Below, piece by piece: positions 1 to 8,927 of a DNA stretch of 64,000 nucleotides. Within the stretch, counting starts at the first letter, position 1. Every line of letters begins with the position of its first letter. The DNA is taken from NCBI GenBank assembly GCA_044225675.1, contig JBGAIH010000013.1, positions 62,001 through 126,000 of the forward strand, read 5' to 3'. The notes below the pieces were generated by a model. It saw only the letters and a program-made list of their open reading frames with translations. It ran no database searches and was not told the DNA's origin. This stretch comes from JACMQX01 sp044225675 (GTDB lineage Bacteria > Pseudomonadota > Gammaproteobacteria > Burkholderiales > Burkholderiaceae_C). Position numbers and translations under genes: made by a program.

Positions 1-240
1 TGTCATTTGCAAGAACCCATTGGTTTTCGTGAATAGGAATCCGCCGGTCTGTTGTGTATAGCCTTTCCATCTCCTTGGCTGCTTTGCGCTGCTTCCACTG
101 ATGAAAGCCGCTGGCACTGACGCCCAGCAGATCGCACTGCAGCGAGATCGACCACTCGCCGCGCCTTGCCCCGCGCCGATCTGCTTCAGCGCCTCCAGCT
201 TGAGTTCCAGCGTGTATCGCGCGCTCTGCTTCTTTGCCAT
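1..240 (-). pseudogene. IS3-family transposase remnant (OrfA/OrfB start, frameshifted)
   Basis: Reading leftwards from an ATG at 240, preceded by a GGAGA ribosome site, the first ~20 residues (MAKKQSARYTLELKLEALKQ) look like the start of an IS3-family OrfA, normally a helix-turn-helix DNA-binding protein. After about 30 codons the match moves to another frame, where ISLQCDLLGVSASGFHQW resembles the N-terminus of an IS3 OrfB integrase. The OrfA leader therefore seems joined to the OrfB start by a deletion or frameshift, and no complete transposase is possible in this stretch. The annotated frame stays open to the left edge, so more of the element may lie outside. From 241 to 395 I see no gene. 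It marks an old insertion beside the rhs locus. Family assignment is by motif only. Confidence 0.55.
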
Positions 241-395
241 CTCAGTTCTCTCCTTGCCAAATTACACCTCAGCAAGGAATCCGTTTTTCGAGGGCAAGGT
301 CATAGCGACCGTGCCGATTCCGGCGCCTATCAGAATGTCAGCTCCCGTAATGACGAGCGGTACATCGCGAGTACAAACCTTTCCGTTGTAGCGAC

Positions 396-758
396 CTAAG
401 GGGTGGTTGGAGATTTTCCTCGCGGAATGCCCTGATAGTTTGCAATCAAGTCGACCAATCGGGGTAAGTCCACGTCCGATGGCAGATTGGTCGCCTTGCG
501 TGCGTACTCGCGCAGGCAGGTTTCAAATTCGAGCGCCGCCGCGTTCGAAGAAGTACTGGCCGTCGTCGAAGCAACGGCGGTAGGCCAAATTCCAAGAAAT
601 CGAACTTGTCTGCGCTCGACTGAAAGAGGATGCTCATTGCCCCATTCGTCAAACAACTTCACGCGAAGGACATCTTCAGGCTCGATGGCGCGAACCGCCG
701 ACTCCAATGAGTCGTAGGCCGAAACATCCAACCCGTCTTCGATCACAAAGTAGCGCAT
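396..758 (-). CDS. Small hypothetical protein, candidate RHS immunity protein
   Basis: 120-residue protein with no signal peptide or membrane segment, so probably cytoplasmic. The first half is acidic (MRYFVIEDGLDVSAYDSLES..., EPEDVLRVKLFDEWG) and the second half contains a Ser/Thr/Ala stretch. It begins 7 bp after the stop codon of the large rhs gene on the same strand. Immunity genes of polymorphic toxins usually sit in that place, directly 3' of the variable toxin tip. I do not recognise a family. The role as antidote to the RHS C-terminal tail is inferred from position and size. No clear Shine-Dalgarno is visible, so it may be translationally coupled to rhs. Confidence 0.6.
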   Translation of the reverse strand: MRYFVIEDGLDVSAYDSLESAVRAIEPEDVLRVKLFDEWGNEHPLSVERRQVRFLGIWPTAVASTTASTSSNAAALEFETCLREYARKATNLPSDVDLPRLVDLIANYQGIPRGKSPTTP

Positions 759-765
759 GTCGCGA

Positions 766-3700
766 TCAGAAGCGATGGCACATGTTGGTGTCAGTGGATT
801 TCATTTCCCAGGGTCTATGACGTCCAATCCCTTGGCCTGGAATCGTGTTGCCTTGGCCATCAGTTCCTCGCCGGTGATAGTGAGGCCAGCGCCCAAGCTC
901 ATGGCCTGTGCGATTTCCCCAAGGAGCTGCTCGGAAGTCATCTCCGAATTTGTACTCGCGCCCAGTGATGATATCCCGCAACAAGGGCGTCACCACTCGT
1001 GTACCAGCACCATAGCCCGCCACCCCTGCTGCCGCTGTTGCCATCCCGGCCGCTGCGGCCGCATTGCCCGGGGCACCGTAGGTTGCAGCTTGGTCAAGCG
1101 TCGTGTTGCGTTGCAGACCTCCTACAGTAGACATGAGCAGCAACCCTTCAGGGTCAACGAAGCTGATTGGATCATTCTCAACATAGGCAAACCGGTTCCA
1201 GCCTCCTCGCATGCCGGTCGAATCGGCTTGGGTGTATCGGCCTTCTTTTCCGTACTCCCGCTGGAAGTTGTGCTCCACCCCCATCACCGCGTCATGCACC
1301 TGCCCCGGAAACCGCAACGCCAGGACCTGCTGCGGCGCTGTCGCCTTGAGCAGCGTGGAGCGGCTGGCGTTGTTCTGGCGCGGGCGGTAGGTGGCCTGCA
1401 GCGGGCCGCTTGGCGGGGTGTCGCCGAAGGCGCTGTAAGGCCATTGCCAGACCGGGCTGGCTTGCTCGTCGGTCATCAGGCGCGGGGTGCCCAGGTGGTC
1501 GGTGTGGATGGCGTACGTTCTGCCGTTGCGGACCATGCCGATGGGGATGGCGTTGCCGTCGTCGGTGGGCAGCCAGATGTATTCGCTGGAGCCCGCACCG
1601 GCGGCCGTGCCGTTGTCGTAGTCGCCCAGGAGTGCCCAGGCGGGCAGGGGGCCGTCGCCGTAGGTGTGGGCAGTGCCGAGGACGGCCGGGATGCCGGGCT
1701 CGTTCTGGCGGGTCAGGGAGGTCAGCGCAGCAAGCGTTCGCGTGAGCCAGGCGATGAAGCCTTCGGCGCTGGCAGCGGATGAGGCGGCTGCGGATGAGGC
1801 GGCTGCGTCTGCTGCAGCCACAGCCTCGGCCCGGGGCTCGCTGGTGAACACGCGCTGGCCCAGGGCGTTGTGCCGGTAGCTCACGACATGGGGTTCGCCG
1901 TGGTAGAGCACCCGGGCCTGGCTCAGCCGGTTGGCCGCGTCGTAGCTGTAGCGGGTGAGGCCGTCGCTGACGAGGCTGCCGGCCTCGTCGAGCGTGTGGC
2001 TGACCTGGCTGCTGGCCACGCTCACGGTTGCGCCGGCGCGGGTGGCGGTGACGGTCTGGCTCAGGCCCAGCAAGCGGTTGCTGGCCGGCTCGATGCGCTG
2101 GCTCTGGTCGGTGACGGCACCCTCGTCAACTGCGGTGAATTCGGCGCCGAGGTCGATCTCGGCGGAACGCTCGCTGCGCGCGCTCAGGCGGTTGCCGTTG
2201 GCGTCGTAGCTGTAGCGCACGCTCGCGCCCGGGCCGCTCTGGAGGGTGAGGCCGGTGAGGCGGTTGCGGCTGTCGTAGTCGGCCGCCCAGCGCAGCGAGG
2301 TTTGCCAGGGCGGGAGGATGGTGGCGCTGCTGGGTGGGCTGACGGGTGTGCTGCCAGCGGCAGCCCCGCGGGTGTTGATGCCCGTACCCGCAACCGTGCC
2401 GGTACCCGTACCTGTCCCTGCGGGCTCCCCGGCGCCGACCCACAGGTCCTGCTCGATGCCGGTGATGCGCCCGGCCGCGTCGTAGCTGTAGCGGCTGAAC
2501 TCGGTGCTGACCATGCGCCCGTCGGCGTCGAAGCTGCGGCTGGCGCTGTCTCCGTTGCTCCAGCGCCAGCTGCGGGGCTGGCCGAGCGCGGTGTGGGTGA
2601 GGTCGGTGACGAAGTCGACCGGCGCCTGGACTCTGCGTGTGTTGACGGCGCCCACCGTCGTGGTCGCGGTCGTCGCCGGCGGCGTGGTGCCCGGCATCTG
2701 CAACTTCACGCCGGTGATGCGCCCGCTCGCATCACGCGGGTACATGACCTTCAGGCCGCTCGGGTAGCTGACGGCCGCCAGCTCACCGCGCTCATAGGCG
2801 TAGGCCGTCTCCAGCACCGTGGGGCGGCGCGGGTCGTCGTTTCCGGTCTGGCGTCGGCTGGCGAGGCGGCCGAGGACGTCGTAGCTGTACTCGGTGCTGC
2901 CCGAGGGGTCGTCGATGCGGCTGAGCTCGCCGGAGCGCTGTGCGTCCCAGGTGTAGCGCGTGACGTGCTCCGCAAGGCCCGCGCCGCTGCGGGTGACGCG
3001 CAGCGGGCGGCCGAGGGCGTCGCGCTCCCAGACGGTGGTGACGCCGCGTGCGTCGGTGCTGCGGATGAGGTCGCCGCGCGCGTCATGCTCGTGGCGCACG
3101 GTGCCGATGTCGGGGCTGGATTCGGCGGTGACGTCGCCGAAGGCGTTGCGGCCGTAGGCGGTGGTGACGCCCTTGGGGTCGGTGAGGGCGGTGAGATGGT
3201 CCAGGCCGTCCCAGGTGTAGAGCGCCTGCTGGCCGTCGGCAAAGGTGGTCGTGGCAAGGCGGCGAAGGGCATCGCGGCTTTGCCGTATGGCCTGGCCGAG
3301 CGGGTCCGTTTCGCTGAGGGCCTGTCCGTTGGCGTCGTAGCTCCAGCGGGTGGTCTGCCCCTGCGCGCCCTGCACGGCCTCGAGCTGATCGAGAAGGTTG
3401 AGCGTTCGCACCGTGACGAGCGCCAGCTGGCCCGAGGCATCGCGCGCTTCTTCGCGAACACGGTTGCCGGCGGCGTCCAGCGTGTAGCTGATGCGGTTGC
3501 CACGGTTGTCCTGCGCCGCGATGAGGCGCTGTGCTGCATCCCAGCTGTAGTCCACCGCAAGGCCTGAAGGCAGGACGACGCGCGCGAGCTGGCCGCTGGC
3601 GGACCATGTCCATTGCGTGGTCTCCTGCTGCGGGGCTTCGCCTCGGCTTTGCGCCACCAGGCGCCCGCGCGCATCCCAGACCCAGGTGGTGACGCGCCCC

Positions 3701-5715
3701 GAAGGCTCGACCTGGCTGGTGACGCGGCCTGCGGCGTCGTGGGTGTAGCGTGTCGTGCGCCCGAGCGGGTCGGTCACGCCCGTGCGGTTGCCGACGGCGT
3801 CGTAGGCGTAGCGCCAGAGGGCGCCTTGCGCGTCCGTGTGCGTGGCGACCAGGCCCTGCTCGTTGTAGGTCCAGGCGCGATGGCGCTGGGTGCCGCTGGC
3901 GGTATCGGTGACGGTTTCGGACAGGCGCCGGCCCTGCGCGTCGTAGCTGAAGCTGCGGACGCGCCCCGGCTCTTCCTCGCGCACGGGAAGCCGAAAGCTG
4001 GGATGCCATTCGGTTCGGGCGGTGCGCGCCTCGGCACGGCCGGCTGCTTCGGTCCGGGCCAGGGGCAGGCGCCGCGCCGCGTCCCAGGTCCAGGCGGTGG
4101 TGATGCCCAGGAAGTCGGTCTCCGACGCGATGGTGCCGTCAGGGTTCTGAATGCGCGTGGATGCGTCGCCCTGCAGGCCGCTGCCGAGGGCTGCACTGGC
4201 ACTGGCGACGGAGCGCACGCCGCCGGCCAGGCCGTAGCGGTACTGGTGCTGGCCGCCCAGTGGCGTGGTGATGCTGGCGCCGTCCGCGCTATAGCTCACT
4301 GCATAGCGGAGGGCACCGCCAGCATGCTCGCTCAGGATGCCGCGGCCGAGCGCGTCGTAGGCAAAGGTGGCAAAGCGCACACCGCGCTCGTCGACGATGC
4401 CCGTCAGAGCGAGTGGCCAGGCGGCGTTCTCATAGGCGTAGCTGCGACGGGTGCCGTCGGTCTGCGTGACCGTGGCCAGCCGCCCTTGCGCGTCGTGCTC
4501 GTAACGCAGGGTCCTGCCGTCAGGCGTCGCAACACCCTGCAGCTGGCCGCTGGCGCCGTAGGTGAAGGCGAGGCTGCGGCCGAAGGGGCCGGTGACGCGC
4601 ACGAGCTGCTCGCCGTCGTACGCATAGCGGGTCTGCCAGCCGCCGCGCCGCGTGATGCTCGCGAGCCGGATGCCGGAGGCGCGCGTGTCGAACTGCCAGA
4701 CGCTGTCGTCCGCAGCGCGGCGATAGGTCCAGCGACCGGCGTCGTAGCTGAGGCTGTCGGCGCTGTTGGGCGAGGTCCAGACACCCCCGGGCAGTTGCGC
4801 GGAAGGCGTGGAGCTGTTGTAGAACGTGGCGAGGCTGCCGTCTTCCTGCTCCACCAGGGCCACACGCTGCTTCCACGTGGCGGGCAGGCGGATGGCCATG
4901 GCGTGGTTGTGGCTCCAGGCGCTGCCCAGGCCCGTGGCCGCCAGGGGCGTGGGCTTGACGCCGGTCATGCGCTCGCTGCGGAAATGGCGGATGAAATCCA
5001 GCCCGTCGGGGCTCGGGTCGCTGAAGTCGACCTCGATCTGCAGCTTCTCGCCGCTGGCCGGAAGCAGCGGATTGCCGAAGCACGATCCGCCCTGGTCCTG
5101 GGGCGGCGGCTCAGGCGGCGGAGCGCCTTCGGAGCCGGGCGGACCCGGCGGGCCATCGCCGCCGCCCGAGCCGCCACCTGTCCCACTTCCAGTCCCACCG
5201 CCGGATCCTCCTCCGCTGCCCGAGCCGGAGCCTCCGCCCCCTGAACCTCCGCCGGAGCCGCCCCCGGCGCCACCCCCCGAGCCACCGCTTCCCCCGCCGC
5301 CTGCGAGGCAGCTCTGGCCGCTGGCGTCGGGCCCGTAGCCCTCGTCGCAGCCACAGCCTCCATCCGGCATGGCGCTTGCGTTGGCCGGGCAGGAGGGCGG
5401 TATCTCCACCACCGTGACGGCGTACAGATAGGTATTGCCGTACATGATCATGGCGCAGGAGCTGGGCTGTGCGTCCATGGTGAAATAGCCGGCAGCGGCA
5501 AAGCCGTTGGCCTCGTAGAACGCCGAGCAGGAGGCTTGCCAGGTGGCGCCGCGGCCGGGCGTGTAAGGCCAGCCAGCGCGGGTGACGTATTGACCCGGTG
5601 TGGGTGAGACGCCGCCGCCTGCATGGGCGACAGGCACGTGAATGGCCCCCATCGCCAACGCCAACGCCAACGCCAGCCCTGCGGCTGACACCCAATGCCT
5701 GAACCCTTGCCCCAT
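766..5715 (-). CDS. RHS/YD-repeat polymorphic toxin-like secreted protein
   Basis: 1649 residues. Order: signal peptide (~1-32, ending VAHA); a Cys-containing EGF-like patch (CGCDEGYGPDASGQSC, ~118-133); a Gly/Ser-rich linker (~138-195); a Pro-rich piece; then many YD repeats (RYSYDAAGRI type) to about residue 1270; the RHS-associated core with the DHLGTPRLM motif; and the closing motif DPEGLL near 1525. The last ~123 residues differ in composition: an Ala/Gly stretch, then a His/Arg-rich end (GRWPHYHRR, GIGRHRPWE) expected of a toxin tip, possibly a nuclease. RHS proteins form a shell that encloses such a tail. The Sec signal and lack of VgrG or PAAR suggest export other than by type VI secretion. 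AAGGAGG lies 7-8 nt before the ATG. The toxin activity is inferred. Confidence 0.9.
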   Translation of the reverse strand: MGQGFRHWVSAAGLALALALAMGAIHVPVAHAGGGVSPTPGQYVTRAGWPYTPGRGATWQASCSAFYEANGFAAAGYFTMDAQPSSCAMIMYGNTYLYAVTVVEIPPSCPANASAMPDGGCGCDEGYGPDASGQSCLAGGGGSGGSGGGAGGGSGGGSGGGGSGSGSGGGSGGGTGSGTGGGSGGGDGPPGPPGSEGAPPPEPPPQDQGGSCFGNPLLPASGEKLQIEVDFSDPSPDGLDFIRHFRSERMTGVKPTPLAATGLGSAWSHNHAMAIRLPATWKQRVALVEQEDGSLATFYNSSTPSAQLPGGVWTSPNSADSLSYDAGRWTYRRAADDSVWQFDTRASGIRLASITRRGGWQTRYAYDGEQLVRVTGPFGRSLAFTYGASGQLQGVATPDGRTLRYEHDAQGRLATVTQTDGTRRSYAYENAAWPLALTGIVDERGVRFATFAYDALGRGILSEHAGGALRYAVSYSADGASITTPLGGQHQYRYGLAGGVRSVASASAALGSGLQGDASTRIQNPDGTIASETDFLGITTAWTWDAARRLPLARTEAAGRAEARTARTEWHPSFRLPVREEEPGRVRSFSYDAQGRRLSETVTDTASGTQRHRAWTYNEQGLVATHTDAQGALWRYAYDAVGNRTGVTDPLGRTTRYTHDAAGRVTSQVEPSGRVTTWVWDARGRLVAQSRGEAPQQETTQWTWSASGQLARVVLPSGLAVDYSWDAAQRLIAAQDNRGNRISYTLDAAGNRVREEARDASGQLALVTVRTLNLLDQLEAVQGAQGQTTRWSYDANGQALSETDPLGQAIRQSRDALRRLATTTFADGQQALYTWDGLDHLTALTDPKGVTTAYGRNAFGDVTAESSPDIGTVRHEHDARGDLIRSTDARGVTTVWERDALGRPLRVTRSGAGLAEHVTRYTWDAQRSGELSRIDDPSGSTEYSYDVLGRLASRRQTGNDDPRRPTVLETAYAYERGELAAVSYPSGLKVMYPRDASGRITGVKLQMPGTTPPATTATTTVGAVNTRRVQAPVDFVTDLTHTALGQPRSWRWSNGDSASRSFDADGRMVSTEFSRYSYDAAGRITGIEQDLWVGAGEPAGTGTGTGTVAGTGINTRGAAAGSTPVSPPSSATILPPWQTSLRWAADYDSRNRLTGLTLQSGPGASVRYSYDANGNRLSARSERSAEIDLGAEFTAVDEGAVTDQSQRIEPASNRLLGLSQTVTATRAGATVSVASSQVSHTLDEAGSLVSDGLTRYSYDAANRLSQARVLYHGEPHVVSYRHNALGQRVFTSEPRAEAVAAADAAASSAAASSAASAEGFIAWLTRTLAALTSLTRQNEPGIPAVLGTAHTYGDGPLPAWALLGDYDNGTAAGAGSSEYIWLPTDDGNAIPIGMVRNGRTYAIHTDHLGTPRLMTDEQASPVWQWPYSAFGDTPPSGPLQATYRPRQNNASRSTLLKATAPQQVLALRFPGQVHDAVMGVEHNFQREYGKEGRYTQADSTGMRGGWNRFAYVENDPISFVDPEGLLLMSTVGGLQRNTTLDQAATYGAPGNAAAAAGMATAAAGVAGYGAGTRVVTPLLRDIITGREYKFGDDFRAAPWGNRTGHELGRWPHYHRRGTDGQGNTIPGQGIGRHRPWEMKSTDTNMCHRF

Positions 5716-5744
5716 GAATCCGCCCCTCCTTGATGAAGCCGCGG

Positions 5745-5778
5745 ATCATATCAATTGAATTATTTAGTGCACAGTTTT
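5745..5778 (-). promoter_or_regulatory. Candidate promoter of rhs
   Basis: The 134 bp between rhs and copA is much richer in A+T than its surroundings. On the minus strand a TATGAT box (5750-5745) lies about 30 nt before the rhs start codon, with a poor -35 (TGTGCA) 17 bp upstream and an A-tract beyond it. Inferred from sequence only. Confidence 0.35.
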
Positions 5779-5849
5779 TTTAAAGTATGAGCCTAAAAGT
5801 CATAAGACCCTGACTTCAAGGAACTGCGGAGTGAGAAAGGGCTGCCCCT

Positions 5850-8054
5850 TCAGCGCGATCGCCGCAGCAGCAACGCATTGGCCATGACGCTCACGCTCGA
5901 CAGCGCCATCGCGGCGCCGGCCACCACCGGGTTGAGGTAGCCGAGCGCGGCCAGCGGGATGCCCGCGACGTTGTAGATGAAGGCCCAGAACAGGTTTTGG
6001 CGGATCTTGGCGACGGTTCGGCGCGACAGGTCGAGGGCCTCGGCCACCAGCGCGACCTCGCCGCGCATGAGGGTGATGCCGGCCGAGTGCATGGCCACGT
6101 CGGTGCCGCTGCCCATGGCGATGCCCACGTCGGCGGCGGCGAGGGCCGGCGCGTCGTTGACGCCGTCGCCCACCATGGCCACGGTGTGGCCGCCGTTGCG
6201 CAGGGCGCGCACGCGCGCCGCCTTGTCGCCGGGCAGCACCTGCGCGATCACCTCCTCGGGCCGCAGGCCGAGCCGCGCGCCCATGGCGCGGGCGGCGCCC
6301 TCGTTGTCCCCCGAGATCATGACCACCCGCACGCCCCGCGCGCGCAAGGCCGCCAGCGCTTCGGCGGCGCCGGGCTTGGGTTCGTCGCCAAAGGCGAGCA
6401 GGGCGCGCGCGACCGGCGCCTGCGCTGCGTCGGCCTGCTCGGCCACCATCGAGACGGTGGCGCCGGCCGCCTGCAGCCGCTCGGCGTGCGCGGCCAACGC
6501 GCCGGGCTGAACGGCGAGCTCATTCATCCAGCGCAGACTGCCCACCCGCCACGTCCGTCCTCCGACCTCGCCCTGGCTGCCCCGACCCGGCACGGCCTGC
6601 ACCTCGCGCGCCGCCGGCAACGCCAGGCCCCGGTCCTTGGCGGCCTGCACCACGGCACGCGCCAGCGGATGCTCGCTGCCCGCCTGCACCGCCGCCACTG
6701 CCGCCAGCACGGTGGATTCGGCGCTGGCCGCAGCATCGTTATCGGGCAACTGAAGCGCAGTGAGCACCGGCCGGCCGACGGTGAGCGTGCCGGTCTTGTC
6801 GAAAGCCACCACGTCGACCTTGTGCGCGACTTCCAGCGCCTGCACGTCCTTGATCAGGATGCCGCGCTGCGCCGCCAGCCCGGTGCCGGCCATGATGGCC
6901 GCCGGCGTGGCCAGGCCGAGCGCGCAGGGGCAGGCGATCACGAGCACCGCCACCGCGTGGATGAGCGCGGCCTCCACACCGGCGCCCGCCACCAGCCAGC
7001 CGGCCAGTGTTAGCAGGGCCACACCGAACACGACCGGCACGAACACCGCCGAGACCTGGTCGACCAGGCGCTGGATCGGCGCCTTGGCCGCCTGCGCGTC
7101 CTCGACCAGGCGGATGATGTGCGCGAGCACGGATTCGCTGCCCACCGCTGTGACCTGCATCATCACCCGGCCATCGCCATTGATGCTGCCGCCGGTCAGC
7201 GCGGCGCCTTCCGTCTTGCCGACGGGCAGGGATTCGCCGGTGAGCATGGATTCGTCGACCTGCGTGCGGCCCTCGAGCACCGTGCCGTCCGCAGGCACGC
7301 GCTCGCCAGCGCGCACGACGAGCCGGTCGCCCGCCAGCAGTTCGTCGACGGGCACGTCCTCCTCCTCGCCGGTGGCGCGCAGCACGTGGGCGCGCTCGGG
7401 CCGCAGCGCATGCAGCGCACGGATCGCGGTGGTGGCCTGGCGCTTGGCGCGCGCCTCCAGCCACTTGCCCAGCAGCACCAGCGTGACGACGACGGCCGAC
7501 GCTTCGAAGTACAGATGCGGCATGCCCCCGTCGGCGGTGAGCCACAGCCACATCGACAGGCCCCAGCCCGCGCTGGTGCCCACGGCCACCAGCAGGTCCA
7601 TGTTGCCGGTGAAGGCGCGCAGTGCATGCCAGCCCGCACGGTAGAAGCGGGCGCCGAGGATGAACTGCACCGGCGTGGCCAGCGCGAATTGCATCCAGGC
7701 CGGTAGCATCCAGTGGCGGCCGAAGAGGTCAGCCAGCATCGGCAGCACCAGTGGCGCCGACAGCGCCAGGCCGATGCCCACCGGCAGAAAGCCGGCCCAG
7801 GGCGAGGGATCAGGCGCGTGGCCATCCTCGGGCGAACGCGGCTCGTACCCGGCGTCGCGCACCGCCCGGCGCAGGCGCGAGGGCGGCGCGACGGCGGCAT
7901 CGAACACCACATGGGCGCTCTCGGTCGCGAGGTTGACCGACGCCTCCTGCACGCCGGGCACCTTGCGCAGAGCCCGTTCGACGCGCGTGACGCAGGAGGC
8001 GCAGGTCATGCCGCCGATGGAAATGGTGTCGGACGAGGGTGCGGATGTGTTCAT
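5850..8054 (-). CDS. copA: Copper-exporting P1B-type ATPase CopA
   Basis: 734-residue inner-membrane pump that uses ATP to expel Cu(I). One N-terminal HMA domain with GGMTCASC (~residues 14-21), then the membrane segments, the CPC transmembrane metal motif (CPCALGLATP), the phosphorylation site DKTGTLT, the HP motif (GSEHPLARA) and the hinge GDGVNDAPAL. I place the start at the ATG at 8054 (MNTSAPSSD...). An upstream in-frame start exists at 8204, but it would run through the copper-responsive promoter and add Cys-rich residues not expected in the family. The gene is divergent from copZ-cueR and preceded by a CueR-type operator. The predicted transcription start almost coincides with the ATG, so the mRNA may be leaderless. 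Confidence 0.93.
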   Translation of the reverse strand: MNTSAPSSDTISIGGMTCASCVTRVERALRKVPGVQEASVNLATESAHVVFDAAVAPPSRLRRAVRDAGYEPRSPEDGHAPDPSPWAGFLPVGIGLALSAPLVLPMLADLFGRHWMLPAWMQFALATPVQFILGARFYRAGWHALRAFTGNMDLLVAVGTSAGWGLSMWLWLTADGGMPHLYFEASAVVVTLVLLGKWLEARAKRQATTAIRALHALRPERAHVLRATGEEEDVPVDELLAGDRLVVRAGERVPADGTVLEGRTQVDESMLTGESLPVGKTEGAALTGGSINGDGRVMMQVTAVGSESVLAHIIRLVEDAQAAKAPIQRLVDQVSAVFVPVVFGVALLTLAGWLVAGAGVEAALIHAVAVLVIACPCALGLATPAAIMAGTGLAAQRGILIKDVQALEVAHKVDVVAFDKTGTLTVGRPVLTALQLPDNDAAASAESTVLAAVAAVQAGSEHPLARAVVQAAKDRGLALPAAREVQAVPGRGSQGEVGGRTWRVGSLRWMNELAVQPGALAAHAERLQAAGATVSMVAEQADAAQAPVARALLAFGDEPKPGAAEALAALRARGVRVVMISGDNEGAARAMGARLGLRPEEVIAQVLPGDKAARVRALRNGGHTVAMVGDGVNDAPALAAADVGIAMGSGTDVAMHSAGITLMRGEVALVAEALDLSRRTVAKIRQNLFWAFIYNVAGIPLAALGYLNPVVAGAAMALSSVSVMANALLLRRSR

Positions 8055-8061
8055 GGAAGCG

Positions 8062-8092
8062 ATGTTCAACCCTGACACCATGGGAAGGTCAA
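8062..8092 (-). promoter_or_regulatory. CueR-type operator/promoter of copA
   Basis: On the minus strand TTGACC (8092-8087) and a weak -10 GAACAT (8067-8062) are separated by 19 bp, the long spacing typical of MerR-family promoters. Between them lies a dyad of the CueR type (ACCTTCC-N7-TCAGGGT). The dyad and spacing are visible; binding by the adjacent CueR-like protein is inferred from the family. Confidence 0.75.
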
Positions 8093-8139
8093 GCCGGGCT
8101 GCGGCATGCCCCTGTTCGCAGCAGCGGGATTCGCCGCGC

Positions 8140-8170
8140 TTGACCTTACCACCGTGGCAAGGTTCACAGT
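8140..8170 (+). promoter_or_regulatory. CueR-type operator/promoter of copZ-cueR
   Basis: TTGACC (8140-8145), a 19-bp spacer with the dyad ACCTTAC-N7-GCAAGGT, and a weak -10 (CACAGT, 8165-8170). It is the second copy of the MerR-type promoter in the copA/copZ gap and points toward copZ. The cueR gene follows copZ, so the regulator probably also controls its own expression. Confidence 0.75.
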
Positions 8171-8202
8171 ATGCTCCGGACGCACCTTCAGGAGAGCACC
8201 GC

Positions 8203-8397
8203 ATGAATCAGACATTCGACGTCAAGGGCATGACCTGCGGCCACTGCGAACGCGCAGTGACGCAGGCCGTCAGGGCCGTGGACCCGCAGGCGCAGGTCAA
8301 GGTGGACCGCGCGGCCGGCAAGGTCGAGGTCGAGACCACCCAGCCGCGCGAGGCCGTGGCGCGCGCCATTGCCGAAGAAGGCTACGCCGTCGCGTGA
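8203..8397 (+). CDS. copZ: Copper chaperone CopZ (HMA domain)
   Basis: 64-residue heavy-metal-associated domain protein. MNQTFDVKGMTCGHCERAV contains the copper-binding MTCxxC motif at residues 10-15. Such proteins carry Cu(I) in the cytoplasm and deliver it to CopA or to the regulator. The ATG at 8203 follows AGGAGA at a good distance, and the CueR-type promoter ends about 30 nt upstream. It is followed 11 bp later by cueR on the same strand, and copA is divergent, making a complete copper-export module. Confidence 0.93.
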   Translation: MNQTFDVKGMTCGHCERAVTQAVRAVDPQAQVKVDRAAGKVEVETTQPREAVARAIAEEGYAVA

Positions 8398-8408
8398 AGG
8401 CCGCCGCG

Positions 8409-8882
8409 ATGGCCACGCACAGCGCATCCCGTACAGATCGCACGGCTCGCACGGGTTTCGGCGACGCATCCCCGGCGTTGGCCTGGCCCGTCAACATCGG
8501 CGCGGCGGCCAGCCGCTCGGGCGTGTCGGCCAAGATGGTGCGGCACTACGAGTCGCTCGGCCTGCTGGCGGCCGTGGCACGCACCGACAGCGGCTACCGG
8601 CTCTACACCGAGGCGGACGTGCACGTGCTGCGCTTCATCAAGCGCTCGCGCGACCTGGGCTTTTCGATGGCCGAGATCGCCGAGCTGGTCGGCCTGTGGA
8701 ACAACCGGCGCCGCGCCAGTGCGAGCGTCAAGCGCATTGCCGAAAAGCATGCCGCCGACCTCGCGCGGCGCATCGAGGAGATGCAGGCCATGCAGCGCAC
8801 GCTGGGCCACCTGATCCACTGCTGCCACGGCGACAGCCGGCCCGACTGCCCGATCCTCGACGATCTGGCGGGCGAGCACTGA
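8409..8882 (+). CDS. cueR: CueR-like copper-responsive MerR regulator
   Basis: 157 residues. After ~30 extra N-terminal residues comes the MerR winged helix (NIGAAASRSGVSAKMVRHYESLGLL), then a long dimerisation helix, then the metal-binding loop C-H-G-D-S-R-P-D-C-P-I near the C-terminus. This matches the two-Cys loop of CueR, which senses Cu(I), and makes Zn or Hg sensors less likely. The protein twists MerR promoters with 19-bp spacers, two of which lie between copA and copZ. The ATG at 8409 is the only good start. The extra N-terminal residues are slightly unusual. Confidence 0.88.
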   Translation: MATHSASRTDRTARTGFGDASPALAWPVNIGAAASRSGVSAKMVRHYESLGLLAAVARTDSGYRLYTEADVHVLRFIKRSRDLGFSMAEIAELVGLWNNRRRASASVKRIAEKHAADLARRIEEMQAMQRTLGHLIHCCHGDSRPDCPILDDLAGEH

Positions 8883-8927
8883 GGCGACCCTGCCGGCCCG
8901 GCCCGCGCGACGCCGTAACATCGCGCC

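Noticed and set aside
1870..3567. 565-codon open frame opposite the rhs gene
   Set aside because: Low-complexity Ala/Val/Gly/Arg product lying antisense to YD repeats; a shadow frame of GC-rich coding DNA.
5100..5300. Repeated Gly/Ser codons resembling a repeat array
   Set aside because: It is the Gly/Ser linker of the RHS protein, not a CRISPR or mobile element.
8055..8204. N-terminal extension of CopA up to 8204
   Set aside because: It overlaps both copper-responsive promoters and the copZ start.
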